Position numbers and translations under genes: made by a program
Shown here: positions 57,527-64,000 of the stretch, in pieces
Layout: each line of letters starts with the position of its first letter
Numbering within the stretch: position 1 is the stretch's first letter
Source of the DNA: Pirellula staleyi DSM 6068
Lineage (GTDB): Bacteria; Planctomycetota; Planctomycetia; Pirellulales; Pirellulaceae
Direction of reading: 5' to 3'
NCBI RefSeq assembly: GCF_000025185.1
Contig: NC_013720.1
Location: 5,828,001-5,892,000 of the forward strand
Length of the DNA stretch: 64,000 nt
Notes under the pieces: generated by a model
Seen by the model: the letters and a program-made list of their open reading frames with translations, nothing else
The model's database searches: none
Told to the model about the DNA's origin: nothing

Positions 57527-57586
57527 AGCCCCAGCCGAGGCTCGGTAGATCTCACTGCGAACCGCTACGCTACTAGTCTGCTGCGA

Positions 57587-58024
57587 TTAGAGGCTGCTCG
57601 TCTTTTCGCGATTCAGCTTGCAGGAGCGATTGACGAAGCGGCCGGAAGTGAAGGCAGCGAGAACCCAGGTGTTCGAGTTCAGCGGAACGCTGACATCCAC
57701 CGTCACCGAAGTGGTGGCGATCGTGATGTTGCTCGGCGTGACGCTGACCGTAGCTCCACTGATCATCGCCGCCGAAAGTGCCGACTGCGCGGCGGTTTGA
57801 GCGCTCGTGGATGTTCCCCCCGGCACAATCGCCGCCCGGGCACCTTCATAAGCTGCGTTCTCGACCGAGTTCTCGATCATAGCGATGCGAGCAAACTCGA
57901 TCATGCCAAAAAACAGCAAAAACAGCAGTGGAATGGTGAGCGCAAACTCCACCGTCACAGCTGCAGAGCGTGCGCGCGTGGTACGTTTGCTGCTCGATCG
58001 ATTGGCAAGGAACTGCTGAAACAT
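57587..58024 (-). CDS. TadE-like pilus assembly protein
   Basis: 145 residues. A basic N-terminus is followed by AAVTVEFALTIPLLFLLFFGMIEFARI, the TadE prepilin-like helix with Glu at the conserved position, then a Ser/Thr/Ala-rich soluble part. A pseudopilin-type component of Flp/Tad secretion. It lies 12 bp after the VWA protein gene on the same strand. Confidence 0.88.
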   Translation of the reverse strand: MFQQFLANRSSSKRTTRARSAAVTVEFALTIPLLFLLFFGMIEFARIAMIENSVENAAYEGARAAIVPGGTSTSAQTAAQSALSAAMISGATVSVTPSNITIATTSVTVDVSVPLNSNTWVLAAFTSGRFVNRSCKLNREKTSSL

Positions 58025-58036
58025 GAGCGGGATTCC

Positions 58037-59224
58037 TTACTGCGTGAGCACGATCGGAAGGGTAAGTGCCAGATCGCGAAACGCTTCCTCGAGTTCGGCT
58101 TGATTGCTCGAAACGTAGTACTTGCCGCCAGTGATTTCAGCGACTTGTCGCATCGTGTTTTGAGCACTTCCCGATAGGAACGTAATCGTGTGAATCTGAA
58201 TTCCTTCATCGGCGGCATCTTCTGCCGCATCAATCGGATCGCGACCTTGGTTCCATTGTCCGTCGGTCATCAGAATCATCGTTTTCTTTGCCAATGCGCG
58301 GACTGTGTTGCCGTTGAGAAGCGTCCGCCCAGCATCGATACCAGCCGACATGTTGGTACCACCGAGCATCACCTTAGTGGTGCGTGCTGCAATTTTACTT
58401 TTCACAGCTGCATAGTCGGTCGAGAGTCCCAGTTCGTTAGCCACGGCCACTTCGGTCTTTTTGGTGTAGCTGTATTCCGCTGTGTTCGTGCCAATTGTGG
58501 AGCCCCAAGTGATGAGTGCAACACGAGGGGTGTTGTTCGTTTCGAGAATGGTGTCCATGAACAGATTCACGGAACTCTGTAGCGCAGCCCAGCGACTGAG
58601 GGTGGCATGCGGGGGATAGCAAATGGTGTGAGGAGTAGTTTTCGTCCCTGGTGGATACGACCATTCGACTCCCGACATGTTGAAGCACATCGAATGCGAA
58701 CGATCGATGACGAGGCAAATTTCCTGCTCCATTTGCGATGCGGTGGCTGACTGCGCGGGCTGAAAACTTCCACGTCCCATGAATGTTCCGAGGAACAGTG
58801 GAACGCTGCCAGCGGCCGTACTGTCGCTCATCGAGCTGAGGATTTTCACTGACGTGTACGGAGTTTGATTGGCAGTAAACGACCAGGTTCCATTGGCCTG
58901 TGCGGCGCTGCGTCCCACCTGCACTTGATCGGTGGTAAGCACGAGCGCGCGCCCGGCAACTTTGTTGCGAGCGGCGGCTTGAATGGCAGCGGTTCGTGCG
59001 GAAGCGGCATCACCATCGGTCTTGGCGAGCGCTAAGGTCCCAGCTTTCGCAGCAGCATCGGTAGCGGCTCGAAGTTCTGACCGGACAAGCTGCATGTACG
59101 ACACATCGATCGCAAATGCTGCCATGCAAACCACCACCACGAGCAAAAATGCGATCAGCACGAGCATAGCGCCGCGCCGGGCGAGACGTGGTTTTCGAGA
59201 AGGAACCATTTGAATTTTTGTCAT
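58037..59224 (-). CDS. TadG-like protein with von Willebrand factor A domain
   Basis: 395 residues. The N-terminus RRGAMLVLIAFLLVVVVCMAAFAIDVSYMQLVRSELRAATDAAAKAGTLAL is the TadG (DUF2134/Flp pilus) membrane part. Residues about 170-395 form a VWA domain with intact MIDAS: DRSHSM, Thr in GGTNMSAGI and LMTDGQWN. It may link the Tad apparatus to the outer layers or bind a ligand in a metal-dependent way. It sits between two TadE-like genes. Confidence 0.88.
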   Translation of the reverse strand: MTKIQMVPSRKPRLARRGAMLVLIAFLLVVVVCMAAFAIDVSYMQLVRSELRAATDAAAKAGTLALAKTDGDAASARTAAIQAAARNKVAGRALVLTTDQVQVGRSAAQANGTWSFTANQTPYTSVKILSSMSDSTAAGSVPLFLGTFMGRGSFQPAQSATASQMEQEICLVIDRSHSMCFNMSGVEWSYPPGTKTTPHTICYPPHATLSRWAALQSSVNLFMDTILETNNTPRVALITWGSTIGTNTAEYSYTKKTEVAVANELGLSTDYAAVKSKIAARTTKVMLGGTNMSAGIDAGRTLLNGNTVRALAKKTMILMTDGQWNQGRDPIDAAEDAADEGIQIHTITFLSGSAQNTMRQVAEITGGKYYVSSNQAELEEAFRDLALTLPIVLTQ

Positions 59225-59279
59225 CGCATCACCTTGTCGTAGCAGGTCCGACGAGTTTGCTGAGCATGTAAATCACGCA

Positions 59280-59699
59280 CTACAGCTTCTGCATTACTAC
59301 CGTCGCGCTGAGCGTTCTTCCGCTGAAAATATAGGCAAAAGCGTACGAGTTCTGATTCACAGGAATCGACGCCGTGACTGTTATGTTCGTACCAGCAGCG
59401 GTTAGGTTGGTGACCGCTGGTGAGATATTGATAGAACCACCGACGATGCTACGCGACGTGAAAAGGGAGGTCCCTTGTGACATCGCTGATGTGCTTGTGC
59501 CTCCCGAGGCAGTGGCTGCTTGCGCCACTTCATAAGCCACGATCGTGGCCGTTTGCTGCAGATGGATTGCCTTAGCTGCTTCCAGCGCACCAAAAATGAG
59601 GGTCACTAGAACTGGCAAACAGATAGCCAATTCAACGGTGGCCGTGGCCCGCCGCTGTGACGAACGTTTGAAGTTTTGCAGGAAACTCATCGCACTCAC
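59280..59699 (-). CDS. second TadE-like pilus assembly protein
   Basis: 139 residues with RRATATVELAICLPVLVTLIFGALEAAKAI, the TadE helix, and a C-terminal strand-rich part similar in plan to the other TadE-like protein (ASIPVNQNSYAFAYIFSGRTL versus VSVPLNSNTWVLAAFTSGRF). First gene of the three-gene minus-strand cluster; the ATPase and secretin genes of a Tad system are not in the window. Confidence 0.86.
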   Translation of the reverse strand: MSAMSFLQNFKRSSQRRATATVELAICLPVLVTLIFGALEAAKAIHLQQTATIVAYEVAQAATASGGTSTSAMSQGTSLFTSRSIVGGSINISPAVTNLTAAGTNITVTASIPVNQNSYAFAYIFSGRTLSATVVMQKL

Positions 59700-59973
59700 A
59701 CTCTCTCAAAACTACGACCACACATCGCGCCCAGCGTCGATCGCGGGCGAAGGGAGAACCATCCATTGATTTTCCCTCTGGCTCCATGCAACCGTAGGTC
59801 AGCGGAAAGCGCCGCGCGATCGTGCGCTGCGAACAGCTCGTGAGAATCAGCTATTTTCGGGTTCGAATGGTTCCGTTTATGACAATTACTCCGCGCAAGA
59901 GGTCCAGCAAGATAGAATTGTGAGCCAGACGTAGACGCTCGATTTACACCTATTTTCTTCACGAATTCGCCCC

Positions 59974-60792
59974 ATGGCACTTGGCTCCTTACAACGCTCC
60001 CCCTTATGCCGCTGCAGAATGGCGATCTGCTACTTTGTCCCCCTGCTGCTGGCGGGATGCAGCAGTTCAGCCGATCGTTCTGCGCAAAGCGGGGTTTTGA
60101 TATCGGCGGCAGCCAGCACGCGCGATGTGATGGAAGAACTGGCAGCTGATTTCTCGGACAAGCAGCAACTCGACGTCCGTGTGAACTCGGGAGCATCGAG
60201 CGCACTGGCCCGCCAAATTATCGAGGGGGCTCCGGCCCATCTCTTTCTATCGGCCAATCGCGACTGGGCCGAGGAAGTTGAGAAGGAAGGTCGCGCCGCT
60301 CAAATCATCCCGCTCCTCTCGAGTCGTTTGGTGGTTGTCGTTCCGAAAGGAAATCCGGCTGGCATCGACGGCGCAGCCGATCTGTATAGTGACAAAGTGA
60401 AGATCCTTGCGCTGGCCGAATCGCAAGTCCCAGCTGGAAAGTACGCCGACGAAGTGCTCGGGAAACTGCAGTTACTCTCATCTCTCGAAGCGAGCCGAAG
60501 GATCGTGCGCGCGAGCGACGTCCGGACAGCACTCCGTTTCGTGCAGCACCGCGAAGCTGATGCCGCGATCGTCTATGCGACCGATGCTAAAATCTCGAGC
60601 GATGTCGAAGTCCTGTTTGCTTTCGACGAGCGCCTACACTCCAAAATCGAGTACACGCTGGTGATTCTTACTTCTGCTAAGGAGCGGCCCGGAGCCCTCG
60701 AGTTTGCGAAGTTCTTGCAGTCAAGCCAAGCTCATGTGCGATACAAACAACTTGGATTTACGCCTCTCTTCGAACCGGTTGATGCCAAGTAA
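59974..60792 (+). CDS. modA: molybdate ABC transporter substrate-binding lipoprotein
   Basis: 272 residues; an internal ATG at 60019 is an alternative start. Lipobox LLLAGCSSS, then VLISAAASTRDVMEELAADF, NSGASSALARQIIEGAPAHLFLSAN, PAGKYADEVL and ADAAIVYATDA: the oxyanion-binding pattern of ModA, with Ser residues for molybdate/tungstate. modB and modC follow. Confidence 0.93.
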   Translation: MALGSLQRSPLCRCRMAICYFVPLLLAGCSSSADRSAQSGVLISAAASTRDVMEELAADFSDKQQLDVRVNSGASSALARQIIEGAPAHLFLSANRDWAEEVEKEGRAAQIIPLLSSRLVVVVPKGNPAGIDGAADLYSDKVKILALAESQVPAGKYADEVLGKLQLLSSLEASRRIVRASDVRTALRFVQHREADAAIVYATDAKISSDVEVLFAFDERLHSKIEYTLVILTSAKERPGALEFAKFLQSSQAHVRYKQLGFTPLFEPVDAK

Positions 60793-60875
60793 ACTAGAGC
60801 TTCAGCCGAGAGTCACTCGGCCACTTCGAGAACGCCCGCCGAGCAGATCGCTCGTTCATCTTTATCCCCAATCGT

Positions 60876-61577
60876 ATGGCCACAATGAGCGACGCTGAAT
60901 GGGAAGCCATCCGATTGACGCTGCTGGTCGCGCTCACCGCAGTGGCCTTCAGCTTGCCGTTGGCGATGGTCACTGGGTGGGTCTTGGCCAAGTGGCAATT
61001 TCCTGGCAAGTTCCTGCTCGAAACCGCCGTCCATTTGCCACTCGTACTGCCACCAGTCGTCACTGGGTACTTGCTGCTGGTGACTCTCGGGCGTCAAAGC
61101 TTCATCGGTTCGCTGCTCGAGTCGCAACTCGGTTTGAGGATGGTGTTCGACTGGAAAGGGGCCGCCATAGCTTCGGCTGTTGTCGGTTTTCCGCTGCTGG
61201 TCCGTCCCATTCGCTTGGCATTTGCCAGCGTTGATCCTCGATTGATCGAAGCCGCTCGAACCTTGGGGGCTTCTCCGCGCGATGCGTTTTTGTCGATCAC
61301 CCTGCCACTCTCGCGCCCTGGAATTCTCAGCGGCTGTGTCCTCGCTTTTGCGCGGAGCATGGGAGAGTTCGGCGCTACGATGATGATCGCCGGAAGCATC
61401 CCGGGACAAACGCGCACCGTTCCGCTGATGATCTACGCGATGCTCGATACCCCTGGCGGCCAAGCTACCGCCGAACGACTCGTGGTGGCGTCGGTCATCA
61501 TCGCCGCAGCCGCGATGCTGGCGAGTGAACTGCTGCAGCGTTATGCCGCGCGGCAAGCTGAAGGATCTCACGGATGA
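60876..61577 (+). CDS. modB: molybdate ABC transporter permease
   Basis: 233 residues, about five or six membrane helices. The EAA loop EAARTLGASPRDAFLSITLPLSRPGIL identifies an ABC permease; ARSMGEFGATMMIAGSIPGQTRTVPLMIYAML is typical of ModB. The stop overlaps the modC start (ATGA). Confidence 0.95.
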   Translation: MATMSDAEWEAIRLTLLVALTAVAFSLPLAMVTGWVLAKWQFPGKFLLETAVHLPLVLPPVVTGYLLLVTLGRQSFIGSLLESQLGLRMVFDWKGAAIASAVVGFPLLVRPIRLAFASVDPRLIEAARTLGASPRDAFLSITLPLSRPGILSGCVLAFARSMGEFGATMMIAGSIPGQTRTVPLMIYAMLDTPGGQATAERLVVASVIIAAAAMLASELLQRYAARQAEGSHG

Positions 61578-62212
61578 GTCGCGAGAGCCATCTTCAATTT
61601 AGTGCGGGCACAAAATACGCCACCGGGTTTTCCGTCGAACTAGCGTTTGATGCAGCGCCCGGCATTACGGCAATTGTGGGAAGTTCAGGAAGTGGCAAGA
61701 CGACGATTTTGCAAATGATCGCGGGCCTTGTCACACCGCTGCGCGGCAGCATCTTGCTCGGGAGCCGAACACTCTATTCGCAAACGCTCGGGATTTCGCT
61801 TCCTCCCGAAGATCGCAAAATTGGTTACGTTTTCCAAGACTATCGGCTTTTCCCCCACCTCTCGGTGGAAGCCAACCTGCACTACGGCCTGGCGCGCTCA
61901 CCAGACCAGAAGCTGGAACTTATTCAAGTGGCTGAAAAGCTGCAACTGAAACAGCTACTCAAACGTTTTCCGCGCTCACTGAGTGGCGGAGAACGACAGC
62001 GTGTGGCGGTCGCTCGCGCGGTGCTGCAGTCCCCTGCTCTGCTGCTGCTCGATGAACCGTGGAGCGCTGTCGAGCGAGAGCTGCGCGACACCATGGCCAC
62101 CTGGATCGAAAGCGTCGTCGAGCAACTTTCGATTCCTGCCATCCTCGTCAGTCACGATGAAGCAAGCGTTGCGCGCTATGCCCAGAAAATCGTGACGCTC
62201 GACAAACAGTGA
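61574..62212 (+). CDS. modC: molybdate ABC transporter ATPase without C-terminal MOP/TOBE domain
   Basis: 212 residues. Walker A VGSSGSGKTT, signature LSGGERQRVAVARA, Walker B LLLLDEPWSAV and H-loop LVSHDE are intact. ModC proteins are usually about 350 residues with a C-terminal molybdate-binding MOP/TOBE domain; here the protein ends directly after the ATPase domain at a normal stop. The D-loop region reads SAVE instead of SALD. It should still power uptake but without product inhibition through that domain. Confidence 0.92.
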   Translation: MSRESHLQFSAGTKYATGFSVELAFDAAPGITAIVGSSGSGKTTILQMIAGLVTPLRGSILLGSRTLYSQTLGISLPPEDRKIGYVFQDYRLFPHLSVEANLHYGLARSPDQKLELIQVAEKLQLKQLLKRFPRSLSGGERQRVAVARAVLQSPALLLLDEPWSAVERELRDTMATWIESVVEQLSIPAILVSHDEASVARYAQKIVTLDKQ

Positions 62213-62255
62213 CACAGCGACGAAGCGTGATCGTCTAGCTATTGCAATCCTCTAG

Positions 62256-63263
62256 CTATGGATTGTCTGCCAAACGAACTGCGAGCCGAACAGCCGCAAA
62301 CAGACTGCTCGGGTCGGCTTTCCCTTGCCAGGCGATGTCGCAGGCCGTTCCGTGATCGACACTCGTTCGAATCACAGGGAGTCCCAGGGTCGTGTTAACA
62401 GCCTGCTCGAAGGCGAGCGCTTTGACAGGGATATGCCCTTGGTCGTGGTACATGCAAATGAAAGCGTCGGTGATGGCTCGCTTGGCAGGTGTAAAGCAGG
62501 TATCGGGTGGAAGTGGACCATCGATCTGATGGCCGCGCGCTCGAGCCGCTGCGATGGCTGGAATGATCACACGCTCTTCTTCGCGATTACCAAACAACCC
62601 ATGTTCACCCGCATGAGGATTGAGTCCACACACCACCATCTTCGGTGCGCGCCCACGAATTTTCAGGAGAGCGTCGGCTGTAAGATCGATCACATCGCCA
62701 ATGCGCTCGGTCGTCAGCAGTTCGGGCACTTCGTAGTATCCCACATGCACGGTGACGAACGTGCAGGTGATGATCTCGCTGTACTGCATCATGCACGAGC
62801 GCTGACTACTGGTGCGTGAAGCAAAAATCTCTGTATGACCGGGAAACTTCAGCCCCGCCGCATGCAGTGCCTCTTTGCTAATGGGGCCGGTGGTTACCGC
62901 ACAAACATCCTGAGCTATCACGGCATCAATTGCGGCCGAAATATACTCGTAGCTCGCGCGGCCCGTCATCGCGCTGATGCTTCCAGGGACCACACTCGCA
63001 GCATCGAGCGACGGAAGATGCACCACGGTTGGACGAACAATCGCACTCGGCGCACGGTTCCACTCGCCGAGCGAAATCACATCCGCCTGCCATGAAATCC
63101 CAGTGGCTGCCGATACTCGTGTAAGGACCTCAGCATCGCCGATCACGATCGGAATACACTCCCGCACGATCTGCGGATCGGCAAGCAAACGGAGGCAAAT
63201 CTCGGGACCAACGCCGGCGGCATCTCCCATAGTGATCGCCACACGTTTGCTCGGCATAACCAT
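62256..63263 (-). CDS. pdxA: 4-hydroxythreonine-4-phosphate dehydrogenase
   Basis: 335 residues from the ATG at 63263 with GGAAGGG upstream (an ATG two codons later and one nine codons earlier are alternatives). VAITMGDAAGVGPEI at the start, then AAGLKFPGHTEIFA, CGLNPHAGEHGLFGNREEERVIIPAI and CMYHDQGHIPVKAL supply the metal-binding His residues, and RTSVDHGTACDIAWQGKAD ends the active site. It acts in pyridoxal phosphate synthesis (DXP-dependent route). Convergent with modC. Confidence 0.95.
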   Translation of the reverse strand: MVMPSKRVAITMGDAAGVGPEICLRLLADPQIVRECIPIVIGDAEVLTRVSAATGISWQADVISLGEWNRAPSAIVRPTVVHLPSLDAASVVPGSISAMTGRASYEYISAAIDAVIAQDVCAVTTGPISKEALHAAGLKFPGHTEIFASRTSSQRSCMMQYSEIITCTFVTVHVGYYEVPELLTTERIGDVIDLTADALLKIRGRAPKMVVCGLNPHAGEHGLFGNREEERVIIPAIAAARARGHQIDGPLPPDTCFTPAKRAITDAFICMYHDQGHIPVKALAFEQAVNTTLGLPVIRTSVDHGTACDIAWQGKADPSSLFAAVRLAVRLADNP

Positions 63264-63613
63264 CTCGCAGCCCTTCCCAGATGCTTTCATCCGCTCATCT
63301 CAAGATCAACAGCAGCCTTCTCTTGTTCTCCTGATCATCGTTCTCTTCAGTGTCACAGGAAAGGGGCCAAGAGGCTCGGCAATCGAGTCAGCAACACTAG
63401 ACGATCGAATACCCAGGGATTGGCCGGTGACGAGGGTTCTGTCTATACTCGAGTCGAGCCAGCCAAAAGTTGCCCTGCGGAACGATCGAGCGCTTTGCTA
63501 CCGATCGCTCGAGCAAATTCTGCCAGCCGATCGGTCGTTCTCAACGAACTGACAATTTAGTTTCTCGCTGGTTCGTTTCCTGCTGGCTTCTTTTTCTTTG
63601 GGAGATTCGTGCG
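63264..63613. other. divergent intergenic region
   Basis: 350 bp between pdxA and a plus-strand propeller gene. Repeated CGATCG/GATCG-type short palindromes occur (for example near 63480-63540), but I see no defined regulatory element or gene. Confidence 0.4.
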
Positions 63614-64000
63614 ATGCACGCTCTGGTTCTTGCCCTGACACTTCTAGGCGCTGATGCCGATGCTCGTTGGCCCGGTTTTTTGGGTGCTGGAAGTGGCACC
63701 GTTTTACCGGAATCGATCCCTTCCGAGTGGGCCCCTAATAAAAATATTGCCTGGCAAGTGACCACCGAAGGTCACGGGCAATCGAGCCCGGTGGTTTGGG
63801 GAAATGTGGTGGTGGTCTCGAGTGTTGATGGCGACATGAAGCAAACCAACATCGTCACCGCTGTCGAACTTTCGTCGGGCAAAGTGCTGTGGGTCGACAA
63901 GAGCGATTCGAGCGATCCGGTGAAGAACAGCCTCTATGTCAGCCGCGCGGCGCCGACCCCGGTGGCCGATGCCGATGGGGTGGTGGTGTATTTTGAGAGT
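63614..64000 (+). CDS. PQQ-like beta-propeller protein, truncated by the right edge
   Basis: 129 visible residues; GGGAG lies about ten bases before the ATG. Hydrophobic leader HALVLALTLLGADADA, then RWPGFLGAGSGTVLPE, IAWQVTTEGHGQSSPVVWGNVVVVSSVDG and VTAVELSSGKVLWVDK, the start of a PQQ/BamB-like propeller common in planctomycetes (outer membrane protein assembly factor BamB-like annotation). No stop before the window end. Confidence 0.88.
   Translation, partial: MHALVLALTLLGADADARWPGFLGAGSGTVLPESIPSEWAPNKNIAWQVTTEGHGQSSPVVWGNVVVVSSVDGDMKQTNIVTAVELSSGKVLWVDKSDSSDPVKNSLYVSRAAPTPVADADGVVVYFES

Overview
The window looks like a planctomycete chromosome of the Pirellulales type. This is inferred from: a DUF1559 prepilin-like protein, a sulfatase, two PQQ-like propeller proteins, a Tat-exported Gfo/Idh/MocA oxidoreductase, a BBP2-like porin, and loosely packed single genes. 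Housekeeping genes (accB, accC, pyrB, glnB/amtB, ftsY, nusB, ruvB, pdxA, modABC) are mixed with accessory blocks.

Region 1 (1-10108) is a mobile island. A tyrosine recombinase with an excisionase-like partner abuts the 3' end of tRNA-Asp(GTC), and its reading frame runs into the tRNA. The cargo looks like phage defence: a SIR2-domain protein cut by the left edge, a 1273-residue nuclease-STAND NTPase, a small overlapping upstream gene, a second PD-(D/E)XK-like protein and a divergent HTH regulator. This is the best candidate for an undescribed system.

Region 2 (10182-24500) is mostly core: a possible structured RNA beside the tRNA, a TPR membrane protein, a HEAT-like exported protein, a DUF1559 protein, an M24 peptidase, accB-accC, a Gfo/Idh/MocA protein, pyrB with a degenerate dihydroorotase homologue that has lost its metal ligands, and an SGNH-Dabb fusion.

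Region 3 (24500-31200) is a nitrogen module. glnB and amtB are on the minus strand, and each is preceded by a near-perfect sigma-54 promoter, with a terminator between them. A porin, ftsY and nusB follow.

Region 4 (31200-43000) holds a 978-residue kinase-domain protein of unknown role, ruvB, and an adenylate-forming enzyme plus a LuxC/acyl-CoA-reductase-like aldehyde dehydrogenase. A patch with an orphan gene and a ParE/RelE toxin-antitoxin pair separates these from an iron alcohol dehydrogenase.

Region 5 (43000-50150) has a PQQ-like propeller protein followed by a tight triad: radical SAM (HemN/HemW-like), GcvH-like lipoyl protein and a ferredoxin-domain protein. A sulfatase, an OmpA-like protein and tRNA-Arg(CCG) follow.

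Region 6 (50450-57530) is a CDP-3,6-dideoxyhexose cassette (rfbF, rfbG, an SDR, rfbH) with a GtrB-like glycosyltransferase and a GtrII-like membrane protein, suggesting a surface glycan modification.

Region 7 (57580-64000) has TadE/TadG-like pilus-assembly proteins, modABC with a short ModC, pdxA and the start of another PQQ-like protein.

All functions are read from motifs and context by eye; no database search was run.
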